Shown piece by piece: positions 19,085 through 27,339 of a DNA stretch of 64,000 bases. This stretch comes from CAXMST01 sp963793415 (GTDB lineage Bacteria; Actinomycetota; Thermoleophilia; Solirubrobacterales; 70-9): contig CAWCAC010000002.1 in NCBI GenBank assembly GCA_963793415.1, forward strand, positions 62,001 through 126,000. The letters are read 5' to 3'. Each line of letters begins with the position of its first letter. The first letter of the stretch is position 1. The notes under the pieces were generated by a model, which made no database searches, was not told where the DNA came from, and was given only the letters and a program-made list of their open reading frames with translations. A program made the position numbers and the translations under genes.

Positions 19085-19468
19085 CTACCTCCAGAGCCGG
19101 CGCAGGCCGCCAACCGGCATGTGGGGACCGCGGTGCCTGATCCGGCGCGCCTCGAGACCGCCGTCGTCGGCGGCGCTGAAGCGGACCTCGATTTCGTTGC
19201 CGGGAAAGACGTCGCGCAGCGAGCTGCTGCGGTCGCCGTCGGCATCGGGCAGCACCAGCTCGGCGCCGGCCGCATCGAACTCGACGGTCTCGCCGAGCAT
19301 CCTGCGCCCAGCGCGACTGCCGCCCGTGACCCGAACCGCGATCAGACCCTGGTCGGGATCGAGACTGTCGACGACGCCATGAACCCAGCCACGGACACGG
19401 CGCGGGCCGGGCCTGGCGCTGCGGCGTGTCGGTCCAGCGTTCGGGTTTGTTCGGGGAGCGAAGGGCAT
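19085..19468 (-). CDS. Hypothetical protein cotranscribed with the TerC gene
   Basis: 127 residues. After a basic, probably disordered N-terminus (~30 residues), two repeated beta-rich stretches (GWVHGVVDSLDPDQGLIAVR and GNEIEVRFSAADDGGLEARR) resemble small OB or PRC-like barrels. AGGAGG lies just upstream of the ATG, the best ribosome site in the neighbourhood. It sits between the candidate Mn2+ riboswitch and terC. Function not recognised. Confidence 0.65.
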   Translation of the reverse strand: MPFAPRTNPNAGPTRRSARPGPRRVRGWVHGVVDSLDPDQGLIAVRVTGGSRAGRRMLGETVEFDAAGAELVLPDADGDRSSSLRDVFPGNEIEVRFSAADDGGLEARRIRHRGPHMPVGGLRRLWR

Positions 19469-19523
19469 TGGAGCCTCCTATGTCGGGCGGTTGCTTCGCC
19501 CCGGCTCCGGTTGATCGGAGGCC

Positions 19524-19620
19524 GGGCGAAGGTTTCTCCACCTGACGGCCGCGCCCCCGGGGCCCTGATCGCAGGGCCCGTGTTGACGGGAAGGCGCGTA
19601 ACGGATACTTCCCTTCGTAG
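19524..19620 (-). ncRNA. Candidate yybP-ykoY manganese riboswitch
   Basis: Read on the minus strand, CGAAGGGAAGTA at the 5' side and GAGAAACCTTCG at the 3' side form the P1 closing stem, with loop bases resembling the conserved GGGAGTAG and AGACCTT. CGCGCC pairs with GGCGCG as an inner stem, and a CCGTCAACACGG hairpin resembles the CGTCAAUACG region. A strong hairpin (CCCGGC/GCCGGG around CTCCG/CGGAG) follows before the AGGAGG ribosome site. The placement ahead of a TerC operon is the classical context for this class. The match is by eye only. Confidence 0.6.
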
Positions 19621-19650
19621 ATTTCAGAATATCAGAAACTTGTAGCTGCT

Positions 19651-19932
19651 TTATTTCCGACCCAGGATGCCGAGGATCTCGCCGATCGCGTGCTCCCGCT
19701 CGAGCGGATGACGCAACGGCAGGTCAGGGTCGAGCTCGTACCGATTGCGGCGGCCGACCCGCGTTCGTTGCAGGTAGCCGGCGTCGACCAGGTCGGCCAC
19801 GATCCGCTGAGTCGCCCCCTCCGTAATCCCGACCTGAGCCGCCACCTCCCGCAGGAGCGCTTCGGAGTCCCGCGAGAGACAGATCAGGACGTGCGCGTGG
19901 TTGGTGAGGAAGGTCCAATCGCCGCTCGACAT
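19651..19932 (-). CDS. Winged-helix DNA-binding protein divergent from the dab operon
   Basis: 93 residues, essentially one MarR/ArsR-type winged helix: HVLICLSRDSEALLREVAAQ, GITEGATQRIVADLVDAGYL (recognition helix), then the wing TRVGRRNRYELDP. No ligand domain is visible. It starts 86 bp from dabB, reading away from it, so it is the natural candidate to regulate the dabB-dabA-PII-purK-purE operon. The intergenic region is unusually AT-rich and probably holds both promoters. Confidence 0.85.
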   Translation of the reverse strand: MSSGDWTFLTNHAHVLICLSRDSEALLREVAAQVGITEGATQRIVADLVDAGYLQRTRVGRRNRYELDPDLPLRHPLEREHAIGEILGILGRK

Positions 19933-20018
19933 GCGACAGAGCCTACACAGCGGAACCAGATCTCACCCGGCTTGACCTCTATTTTTCAATATATGTATTC
20001 TAAAACCGTCTTTGCGAT

Positions 20019-21632
20019 ATGGATATCCAACTAAGGACATCAAGCGACTCCAGCCCGCGCCCTGCAGAGCACGCGATCACGGGCCTGACAGTGGTCTCCT
20101 TCCTAGCCGCGCTGCTGGCGCTGGCGGCCACAGCCGCCGGTACCGAGCTGCGCCTGGCCTTCGGCTACGGCGCACCGATCGCCTTCGAGCTCAGTCCGCT
20201 CACCTGCTCGCTCTTGACCCTGATCGCCGGTCTCGGGCTCGTCGTGCAGTCCTTCTCCTCCCGCTACTGCCGCGACGTCGCCGATCCCGTCCGGCTGCGG
20301 CTCCTCCTGCTGGGAGCGATGTTCGCCGCCGCGGCGACCGCCGCGGCGGGCACGCTGATCACCCTCGCGGCGGGCTGGGTGCTGACCACGCTCTCACTCG
20401 CGGCGTTACTCGGTCAGGTCGGGGCCGGCTCGCCGGCGCGGCGGACCCTACGGGAGGCACGGATCGCGCTGCTGGCGACCGACCTCGCGCTGCTCGGTGG
20501 TGTCGCGATTATCACCTCCGTCGCCGGCACGGTCGAGCTCGGCTCCTTCGCGGCCGATGGGCTCGACAGCTCGAGCGTTCTCGGCATCGACGCCGGCGCC
20601 GTGGCAGCGGTCCTCCTCTCCGTCGCCGCGCTGGGTCGCTGCGCACAACTCCCCTTCGGCGCCTGGATCACCCAGACGCTGACCGTTCCGACGCCGGTCT
20701 CCGCCCTGCTCCACGCCGGGATCGTCAACGCGGGCGGGCTCCTCGTCATCGCAACGGCGCCCTTGCTCACCGCGGAGCCGGCCGCCGTCGCCCTGCTCGT
20801 GGCCGGAGCCGCGACGAGCCTGCTGGTCGGAACTACTCGGATGATCACCCGCCCCGACGTGAAGGGCGCGCTGGCGCTCTCGACCCGCGGCCAGATGGGC
20901 TTCATGCTGCTGCAGTGCGCGCTCGGGGCCTTCGCCGCCGCGATCTTCCATCTCATCGCGCATGGCATGTACAAGGCGGCGCTCTTCCTCGGCGCCGGCG
21001 GAGTCGTCGACGAGGCGCGCCTGCTGCGACTGGCGCCGGGCAGCGGTCTGCCCGCTCCGAGCGGGGGCCGGGCGCTGCGCAACGCGGCCTTCGCAATCGC
21101 CATGCCCGCGTTCGTGCTGGTCGCGGTCGTCGCCCTGCTCGCACCCACGCTGCCGGACGAGCCCGGTGGGGGCGTCCTGCTTGTCTTCGCCTGGGCGACC
21201 GCAGCGCAGGCCGCCTGGTGGTGGCTGCACCGGATCCAGCCCGCCGGCGTCGGCAGGTTGCTCCTGGCGACAGCGATCCTCGCGGGGCTCGCCGCCTACG
21301 TCGGGCTGCTGGCCGCGGCAAAGCAGGCCTTCGGCGCCTACCTGCCGGCGCCGGGCGACGCGATCGCCCCTGCCTGGGTCGTCGTGCCGGTCCTCGTGAT
21401 CGCCGTGGCAGCGACCGCGATGCACTGGGCGGGCTCAGCCGGACTCGCGATGGCCGCGCCGGGCATGTGGCTGGCGTCGCTTCGCCGGCGCCTGTACGCG
21501 CGGGCCCTGACCAGTGGCTCGTGGCCGCCCCGCCGGCCGGCGAGTCCTGCCGGCCGGGCACGCTTCGGCCGCGGATCGGCGCGGCCCGCCGAGGTGCACG
21601 AGACGCGGCGGGAACTGGGGACGGCATCGTGA
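20019..21632 (+). CDS. dabB: DabB, proton-conducting NuoL-like subunit of the DAB inorganic carbon pump
   Basis: 537 residues, about 14 membrane helices of the MrpA/NuoL antiporter family: PTPVSALLHAGIVNAGGLL, the Lys/His helix FHLIAHGMYKAALFLGAGG, and a TRPDVKGALALST loop. NuoL homologues immediately followed by a DUF2309 (DabA) gene form the DAB complex, in which DabB lets protons in to drive one-way hydration of CO2 to bicarbonate by DabA. It is too isolated from nuo genes to be complex I. No clear ribosome site precedes the ATG, which lies close to AT-rich promoter sequence, so a short or leaderless mRNA is possible. It ends in a GTGA overlap with dabA. Confidence 0.9.
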   Translation: MDIQLRTSSDSSPRPAEHAITGLTVVSFLAALLALAATAAGTELRLAFGYGAPIAFELSPLTCSLLTLIAGLGLVVQSFSSRYCRDVADPVRLRLLLLGAMFAAAATAAAGTLITLAAGWVLTTLSLAALLGQVGAGSPARRTLREARIALLATDLALLGGVAIITSVAGTVELGSFAADGLDSSSVLGIDAGAVAAVLLSVAALGRCAQLPFGAWITQTLTVPTPVSALLHAGIVNAGGLLVIATAPLLTAEPAAVALLVAGAATSLLVGTTRMITRPDVKGALALSTRGQMGFMLLQCALGAFAAAIFHLIAHGMYKAALFLGAGGVVDEARLLRLAPGSGLPAPSGGRALRNAAFAIAMPAFVLVAVVALLAPTLPDEPGGGVLLVFAWATAAQAAWWWLHRIQPAGVGRLLLATAILAGLAAYVGLLAAAKQAFGAYLPAPGDAIAPAWVVVPVLVIAVAATAMHWAGSAGLAMAAPGMWLASLRRRLYARALTSGSWPPRRPASPAGRARFGRGSARPAEVHETRRELGTAS

Positions 21633-24364
21633 CGGCTGCTCGTCCAACGATCGCGCCGGCGCTGCTTCAGGTCCGGGTCGAGCAGGCCGCCGAGGTGCTC
21701 TTCCCGCTCTGGCCGCTGGCCGGCTTTACCGCCGTCAACCCCCTCGGCGGCCTCGCCGCCGAGGGCTTCGAGCGGGCGGTCGGGATTGCGGGCCGCGCGC
21801 TCGGCGCCCGCGGCTACCCACAGCCCGAGCTCTTCGAACGGGCGCGGCTCGAGGCGCGGCTCGACGACACGGACCTGGAAGCGGCCCGCGCCCGCGGCGC
21901 GGCCGAAGGCTGGGCACCACGCGTCGCAGCGGATGCGTCCACCCCAGCCCCGTATCTCACGCCCTGCGAGCTGCTCGACCGGGCGGACGGCGGCCGCCGC
22001 GCCGCCGCGGTCGACGCCGAGGCCTCGCGATGGTGCGCCGCCTTCCTCGACGAGGGCCAGGCGGCATGGCGGATGCCCGACCGCGAGCTGGGCCTCTACC
22101 GGGCGTGGCGCGAACTCGCCTGCGAGGACGCCGGGGCCCGCCGGCTCGGCTGCGGCGACCTGCGCCCACAGGCCCGGTCCCTGCCCGGCTCGGCTGCCGA
22201 GGCGCTGACCGTCAACCTGGCCAGGCTCGGCATCGGCGAGGGCGAGCTCGGCGACTTCCTGCGACGACTGCTCGGCCGCAACGCGGGCTGGGCCTCGGGG
22301 ATCCGCTGGACCGCCGAGCGCTGCGCGCGGCCGCGGCACCCGGCCGACCTCGTCGAGCTGCTGGCGCTCGTCAGCTTCTACGAGGCGGCCCTCGCGGGCG
22401 CGGGCGCCCGCCCGGGCGACCTCGCCGCCGCTGGACGGCCCGTCCGCAGCTTCGCCCGGCCCGGCCCGGATCCGGCCGCGGTGCTGCTGGACGCCTACGA
22501 ATGGCACCTGAGGGACCGGCTTCTCGAGGGGATCGACGCGCATGAGCCGGAGCCGCGCAGCGGGCGTCCGGCCGCCCAGGCGGTCTTCTGCATCGATGTC
22601 CGCTCCGAGGGCCTGCGGCGTCATCTCGAACGGACCGGGCACTACGAGACCCTCGGCTTCGCCGGCTTCTTCGGCCTTGCGATCGGGCATCGCGAGCTCG
22701 GATCGGAGGCGGTCACGCCGCAGTGCCCGGTTCTGATCAGCCCCTCCTCGGTCAGTACGGAACGGCCCCTGGCCGGGGCCGAGGCGAGGGCGACGGGGGT
22801 GCTGGCTCGGCGGCGTGGTGAGGCCGGCGCGATCGATGCCTTCCACCAGACGAAGAACGACCTCTCCTCGAAGTTCGTGCTCGCCGAGCTCGCCGGCTGG
22901 GCCTTCGGGCCGGCGGCGCTGGCCCGGACGCTGGCCCCGAGCGCTACCGCGCGCCGTCGCCCGGCACCGCCGACCGAGCCCGTCGTCGACCGGCTCTCGC
23001 GGGAGCAGGCCGAGGGCCTCGTCGGCGAGCTCGAGCGCGACCTGATCGGCCGCCTGGCTGCCGCGCACGGCAGCGCCTTCTCCGCGCGCCTCTCGGAGGA
23101 CTGTCTCGAGGGGCTGCGACAGCACGGGATTGCCGGCGGGCCCGCCCCGGCGCCGGCCTCCCGCTGGTCGCAGCGCCGCTGGCGCGAGCTACTCGGGGCG
23201 CTGCCTGAGGCCGGCCTGACACCCGCGGGCCACCGTGACCGGCTCGAGAGCCTCGGCGCCGTCGGCCTGACCGCGGCCGAGCAGGCCGAGTGGGCGGAGA
23301 TCGCGCTGACGATGATGGGGCTGACGGAGGGCTTCGGCCGCCTCGTGCTGCTCTGCGGGCACGGCAGCAGCACCGCCAACAACCCCTACCGCGCCTCGCT
23401 CGACTGTGGCGCCTGCGGCGGCAACCAGGGCTCCCCGAACGCCCGGGTGGCCGCGGTCCTGCTCAACCGTTCGCGCGTGCGTGCGCGCCTCGCCGAGCGC
23501 GGCATCGGGATCCCCGAGGACACGGCCTTCATCGCGGGCTTGCACGACACCACCACCGACCGGGTCGAGATCCTCGACCGCGAGTCGGTGCCCCTCACTC
23601 ACCGGGCGGAACTGATCGGCTTCGAGCGCGACCTGAACACTGCGGGCGAGGCGCTCGCCGCCGAGCGCCTGGCGCTCCTGCCGGGGGAGAGGACGACCGC
23701 GGCCCGGGCGGCGAAGCGGGCCCGGCGCCGTGCCGCAGACTGGGCCGAGGTGCGGCCGGAATGGGGGCTCGCCGGCAACGCCGCCTTCGTGATCGGTCCG
23801 CGCGAGATGACCCGCGGGCTCGACCTGGGCTGCCGCACCTTCCTGCACTCCTATCGGGCCGAGGCCGACCCCGGCGGCGGTGCCCTCGAGACGATCCTGA
23901 CCGCGCCACTCGTCGTAGCCAACTGGATCAACCTTCAGTACTACTTCTCGACGGTCGATCCGGAGGTCTTCGGCGCCGGTGACAAGGCGCTCCACAACGT
24001 CGTCGGACTGCGCGGCGTCCTGACCGGGCCGGGCGGCGACCTGCGGCTCGGATTGCCGCAGCAGAGCGTGCTCGCCGGTGGCCGCCCGTTCCACGAGCCG
24101 GTCCGGCTGCTGGCGATCGTCGAGGCGCCGCTCGACCGCGTCTCGGAGATCGTCGGCCGCAACGCGGTCCTGCGCGAGATGCTCGGCGGCGGCTGGGCTG
24201 CGATGTGCGCCCGTGCGGCGTCCGGGGAGCCCTTCTTCCGCCTGCGCCGCGATCGCCGCTGGGAGCGCTGGCGGCCCGCGCACCTTCCGACCTTGCCGGC
24301 GGGGCTCCGAACGGGCCCCGGAACCACGACGACGGAGGAGGAACGATGGCCCCAGAGGGTCTGA
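21629..24364 (+). CDS. dabA: DabA (DUF2309), zinc-dependent CO2-hydrating subunit of the DAB inorganic carbon pump
   Basis: 911 residues from GTG 21629 in a GTGA overlap with dabB. Recognised by the beta-carbonic-anhydrase-like zinc site: VFCIDVRSE (Cys321, Asp323), LLCGHGSST (His578) and ASLDCGACGG (Cys593). The Cys-x-Asp pair and the 15-residue His-Cys spacing match the ligands described for Halothiobacillus DabA. DABs couple CO2 hydration to the membrane potential and accumulate bicarbonate. In a heterotroph this would support carboxylases rather than Rubisco. The C-terminal ~90 residues are Arg/Trp-rich. Confidence 0.93.
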   Translation: MTAARPTIAPALLQVRVEQAAEVLFPLWPLAGFTAVNPLGGLAAEGFERAVGIAGRALGARGYPQPELFERARLEARLDDTDLEAARARGAAEGWAPRVAADASTPAPYLTPCELLDRADGGRRAAAVDAEASRWCAAFLDEGQAAWRMPDRELGLYRAWRELACEDAGARRLGCGDLRPQARSLPGSAAEALTVNLARLGIGEGELGDFLRRLLGRNAGWASGIRWTAERCARPRHPADLVELLALVSFYEAALAGAGARPGDLAAAGRPVRSFARPGPDPAAVLLDAYEWHLRDRLLEGIDAHEPEPRSGRPAAQAVFCIDVRSEGLRRHLERTGHYETLGFAGFFGLAIGHRELGSEAVTPQCPVLISPSSVSTERPLAGAEARATGVLARRRGEAGAIDAFHQTKNDLSSKFVLAELAGWAFGPAALARTLAPSATARRRPAPPTEPVVDRLSREQAEGLVGELERDLIGRLAAAHGSAFSARLSEDCLEGLRQHGIAGGPAPAPASRWSQRRWRELLGALPEAGLTPAGHRDRLESLGAVGLTAAEQAEWAEIALTMMGLTEGFGRLVLLCGHGSSTANNPYRASLDCGACGGNQGSPNARVAAVLLNRSRVRARLAERGIGIPEDTAFIAGLHDTTTDRVEILDRESVPLTHRAELIGFERDLNTAGEALAAERLALLPGERTTAARAAKRARRRAADWAEVRPEWGLAGNAAFVIGPREMTRGLDLGCRTFLHSYRAEADPGGGALETILTAPLVVANWINLQYYFSTVDPEVFGAGDKALHNVVGLRGVLTGPGGDLRLGLPQQSVLAGGRPFHEPVRLLAIVEAPLDRVSEIVGRNAVLREMLGGGWAAMCARAASGEPFFRLRRDRRWERWRPAHLPTLPAGLRTGPGTTTTEEERWPQRV

Positions 24365-24669
24365 AGCGGATGACGAAGATCGAGGCAGTGGTCCGCGGCT
24401 CGGAAGCGACCGCCGTCCGGCGGCTCCTGACCGATCACGGCGCGAGCGGCTACACGGCCGTCTCCAACGTCTCGGGCCTCGGCCACCACGGCTATCACGA
24501 GGGGCGCCTGCTCTTCAACGACGAGGCCGTGCTCGACCTGCTGATCGCGGTCGTGCCGGAGGAGAGGGCCGGGCCGCTGACCGAGGCGATGCGCGCCTTC
24601 TTCGAGGGCCAGCCGGGCGTGATGTTCGTCTCGGAGGTGTTCGTGAGCCGACCGGAGTACTTCCAGTGA
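24346..24669 (+). CDS. PII-like regulatory protein of the DAB operon
   Basis: 107 residues from ATG 24346, overlapping the end of dabA by 19 bases; GGAGGAGGAA precedes the ATG. It has the PII ferredoxin-like pattern: KIEAVVRGSEATAVRRLLTD, YTAVSNVSGLGHHGY at the T-loop position, LLIAVVPEE, VSEVFVSRPEYFQ. The T-loop lacks the uridylylated Tyr context of GlnB, so this is a PII-like protein of the type found with bicarbonate transporters (SbtB, DAB-linked PII), which sense adenine nucleotides or bicarbonate. It probably gates the DabAB pump. It overlaps purK by GTGA. Confidence 0.85.
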   Translation: MAPEGLKRMTKIEAVVRGSEATAVRRLLTDHGASGYTAVSNVSGLGHHGYHEGRLLFNDEAVLDLLIAVVPEERAGPLTEAMRAFFEGQPGVMFVSEVFVSRPEYFQ

Positions 24670-25814
24670 GCCGCCGGGACGAAGCGCACACGAGCGCGGT
24701 TGTCGGGATGATCGGCGGCGGGCAGCTGGCGCGGATGACCCATCAGGCCGCGGTCACGCTCGGCGTCGAGCTGCGGATCCTCGCCGCCCCGAGCGACGAC
24801 TCGGTCGCCCGGGTGCTGCCGGCGCTCGAAGGCGCGCCCGACGACCTCCACGCCCTGCAGGCCCTGGCGGACGAGTGCGCCGTGATCACGTTCGACCACG
24901 AGCGCATCCCGACCGAGCACCTGCTCGCACTCGAGCGGGCCGGGCACGTCCTCCGCCCCGGCGCGGCCGCAAAGCGCGTCGCCCAGGACAAGCTGCACGC
25001 GCGTCTGCTGATGCGCGCGGCCGGCTTCCCGGTGCCCGATTTCGAGACGCCGCTGAGCCTCGAGGCGCTGGTCCGGCGAGGCGACGAGTGGGGATGGCCG
25101 GTGGTGATGAAGTCGCGCGTCGGCGGCTACGACGGCCACGGCGTCGAGCTCGTCGAGCGCGACGAGCTGATCCCCTTCGTGCGCTCCCGTGGTCCCGCCT
25201 GGTTCGCTGAGCGGCGCGTCGAGATCGAACACGAGCTCTCGCAGATCGTCGCCCGCTCGCCGTCGGGTGAGACCGCCGCGTACCCGCTGACGGAGACGGT
25301 CCAGCGCGAGGGCATCTGCGTCGAGACGAGGGCGCCGGCGCCGGTGGAAACCGGGCTCGAGGCGCAGTGCCGCGAGCTCGCCCTGCGACTGGCCGAGGAG
25401 ATCGACGCCGTCGGAGTGATGGCGGTCGAGCTCTTCCTCGCCGCCGACGGCGGGCTGCTCGTCAACGAGATCGCGCTGCGGCCTCACAACTCGGGCCATT
25501 TCACGATCGAGGGCTGCGCCACGTCACAGTTCGAGAACCACCTCCGGGCGGTGCTCGACTGGCCGCTCGGCTCGACCGAGCTGCGGGCACCGGCGGTCGT
25601 GATGACGAACGTGCTCGGGCACGAGCAGGCCGACCCGGCCTGCTCGGTGCCGGCCGCACTCGGGGTCCCTGGCGCGCACCCGCACCTGTATGGCAAGCGT
25701 CCCGGCTCGGGTCGCAAGCTCGGCCACGTGACCGCCGTGGGCGAGAGCCTCGAGCAGGCGCGCGAGGCGAGCCGCAGGAGCGCTCGCATCCTCACGCTCG
25801 GGAGCGCGGCATGA
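24666..25814 (+). CDS. purK: N5-carboxyaminoimidazole ribonucleotide synthase
   Basis: 382 residues from GTG 24666, overlapping the PII-like stop. ATP-grasp enzyme: N-terminal VVGMIGGGQLARM nucleotide fold, central GWPVVMKSRVGGYDGHGV ATP-grasp loop, and NEIALRPHNSGHFTIEGC with the metal-binding Glu and the PurK signature RPHNSGH. It carboxylates AIR with bicarbonate and ATP to N5-CAIR. Its place directly behind the bicarbonate-accumulating DabAB and its PII-like regulator suggests the operon feeds bicarbonate into purine synthesis. Confidence 0.96.
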   Translation: MSRRDEAHTSAVVGMIGGGQLARMTHQAAVTLGVELRILAAPSDDSVARVLPALEGAPDDLHALQALADECAVITFDHERIPTEHLLALERAGHVLRPGAAAKRVAQDKLHARLLMRAAGFPVPDFETPLSLEALVRRGDEWGWPVVMKSRVGGYDGHGVELVERDELIPFVRSRGPAWFAERRVEIEHELSQIVARSPSGETAAYPLTETVQREGICVETRAPAPVETGLEAQCRELALRLAEEIDAVGVMAVELFLAADGGLLVNEIALRPHNSGHFTIEGCATSQFENHLRAVLDWPLGSTELRAPAVVMTNVLGHEQADPACSVPAALGVPGAHPHLYGKRPGSGRKLGHVTAVGESLEQAREASRRSARILTLGSAA

Positions 25815-26335
25815 GCACCGGGCTCACAGCAACCGGGCCGCGGGTCGCGGTTGCGATGGGCTCGAAGTCCGACCTGCCCGTGATGAGGCCGGCCGCCGAG
25901 CAACTCGAGGAGCTCGGCGTCGCATCCGAGATCCGGATCGTCTCCGCCCACCGCACTCCGGCGGAGATGGTCGCGTTCGGCACCGGCGCGGCGGACGAGG
26001 GGTTCGAGGTCGTGATCGCCGGCGCCGGCGGCGCCGCCCACCTGCCCGGCATGCTCGCCGCCGTCACCACCCTTCCGGTGATCGGGGTGCCGGTCCCGCT
26101 CGCCCGCCTCGACGGCCTCGACTCGCTCCTCTCGATCGTGCAGATGCCGACCGGCGTCCCGGTCGCGACAGTGGCGATCGGCGCCGCCCGCAACGCGGGG
26201 CTGTTGGCGGCCCGGATCCTCGCCGTCGGTGACCCGAAGCTGCGCGAACGGGTTGTCGAGCATCGCGCGGCGGCAGCCGAGGCCTCGCGAGCGAGCGACA
26301 GCGAGCACCGCGAGATCCTCGGGGCAGACGGCTGA
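25811..26335 (+). CDS. purE: N5-carboxyaminoimidazole ribonucleotide mutase
   Basis: 174 residues, ATG overlapping the purK stop as ATGA. Class I PurE signatures: VAMGSKSDLPVM, IVSAHRTPAEM with the catalytic His, VIAGAGGAAHLPGMLAA and PTGVPVATVAIGAARNAGLLA. It converts N5-CAIR to CAIR in the step after PurK. The gene ends one base into the ATG of a decayed fabI. Confidence 0.96.
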   Translation: MSTGLTATGPRVAVAMGSKSDLPVMRPAAEQLEELGVASEIRIVSAHRTPAEMVAFGTGAADEGFEVVIAGAGGAAHLPGMLAAVTTLPVIGVPVPLARLDGLDSLLSIVQMPTGVPVATVAIGAARNAGLLAARILAVGDPKLRERVVEHRAAAAEASRASDSEHREILGADG

Positions 26336-26597
26336 TGCTCGCCGGCAAGCGCCTGTTGATCAGCGGCGTCGTCGACGATCGCTCGATCGCCTTCGCCGTC
26401 GCGAAGCGGGCCCGGGAAGAGGAAGCCGAGCTGCCGCAGGCCCGGTCGCCGACCCCGTGCTGTTCCTGCTCTCGGACCTCGCCCGGGCAATCACCGGCCA
26501 GATCCTCCACGTGGACGGTGGCTACAGCTCGATGGCTGCGCCCCTGCAGCCCGCGACCGCCGTCGCGTCCCGGTCACCCGTGCCGGCGCCGAAATAG
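26335..26597 (+). pseudogene. fabI: Enoyl-ACP reductase (fabI) remnant with large internal deletion
   Basis: ATG 26335 overlaps the purE stop. The first ~28 residues, MLAGKRLLISGVVDDRSIAF and onward, are a typical FabI start. After about 26420 the frame is lost; a second frame then encodes VADPVLFLLSDLARAITGQ followed by LHVDGGYSSM, the FabI C-terminal signature. About 180 residues including the catalytic Tyr/Lys are missing, so the product cannot be a reductase. The edges remain well preserved, which suggests a recent deletion. A functional enoyl reductase must exist elsewhere. Confidence 0.85.
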
Positions 26598-26676
26598 CCA
26601 AATCTGGATCAGAATTAGAGTGATAGCCTTTGAGAGGCACCCCAGGGACCAGACCCCGACTTACAGAGGAGCACCG

Positions 26677-27339
26677 ATGGGCCTGAGCATCAACGACACC
26701 GCACCCGACTTCGAGGCGGAGACCACCGAGGGCACGATCAACTTCCACGACTGGATCGGCGACTCGTGGGCCGTCCTCTTCTCGCACCCCCGCAACTTCA
26801 CACCGGTCTGCACGACCGAACTCGGCTACATGGCCTCGATCAAGCCGGAGTTCGACAAGCGCGGCGTCAAGATCCTCGGCATCTCCGTCGACCCGCTCGA
26901 GAACCACGACAAGTGGGCCGACGACATCGAGACCGCGACGGGCAGTACCGTCAACTACCCGCTGATCGCCGACCCCGAGTACAAGGTCGCGAAGGCCTAC
27001 GGGATGCTCGAGGCCGGTGTCGAGGGCGAGGCGACCGACCGGACCCCAGCCGACAACGCCACGGTCCGCAACGTGTTCGTGATCGGCCCGGACAAGAAGA
27101 TCAAGCTGATCCTGATCTACCCGATGACCGCCGGCCGCAACTTCGACGAGGTGCTGCGGGTGATCGACTCGCTGCAGCTGACCGCCAACCACAAGGTCGC
27201 AACGCCGGCCCAGTGGCAGCAGGGCGACGACGTGATCGTCACCCCGGCCGTCTCCGACGAGGAGGCGCAGGAGAAGTTCGGCGAGTTCGTCGAGCGGCCC
27301 GTGCCCTACATCCGCAAGGTCCGCCAGCCCCAGGGCTAG
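26677..27339 (+). CDS. 1-Cys peroxiredoxin (Prx6 type)
   Basis: 220 residues; GAGGAG six bases before ATG. Peroxidatic Cys45 lies in NFTPVCTTELGYMA, and the C-terminal dimerisation domain with FVIGPDKKIKLILIYPMTAG and WQQGDDVIVTP is that of the Prx6 subfamily. No resolving Cys is seen, consistent with a one-cysteine mechanism. It reduces H2O2 and lipid hydroperoxides in the cytoplasm. It has its own upstream gap (26598-26676). Its stop shares CTAG with the convergent EamA gene, so transcripts overlap by four bases. Confidence 0.94.
   Translation: MGLSINDTAPDFEAETTEGTINFHDWIGDSWAVLFSHPRNFTPVCTTELGYMASIKPEFDKRGVKILGISVDPLENHDKWADDIETATGSTVNYPLIADPEYKVAKAYGMLEAGVEGEATDRTPADNATVRNVFVIGPDKKIKLILIYPMTAGRNFDEVLRVIDSLQLTANHKVATPAQWQQGDDVIVTPAVSDEEAQEKFGEFVERPVPYIRKVRQPQG

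Noticed and set aside
20019..21632. NuoL of complex I
   Set aside because: It is 30 kb from the nuo genes and directly coupled to dabA, the hallmark of DabB rather than NuoL.
20012..24364. 1450-residue DabB-DabA fusion
   Set aside because: The first ~540 residues are an out-of-frame translation over dabB. DabB itself is intact in another frame and DabA starts at GTG 21629.
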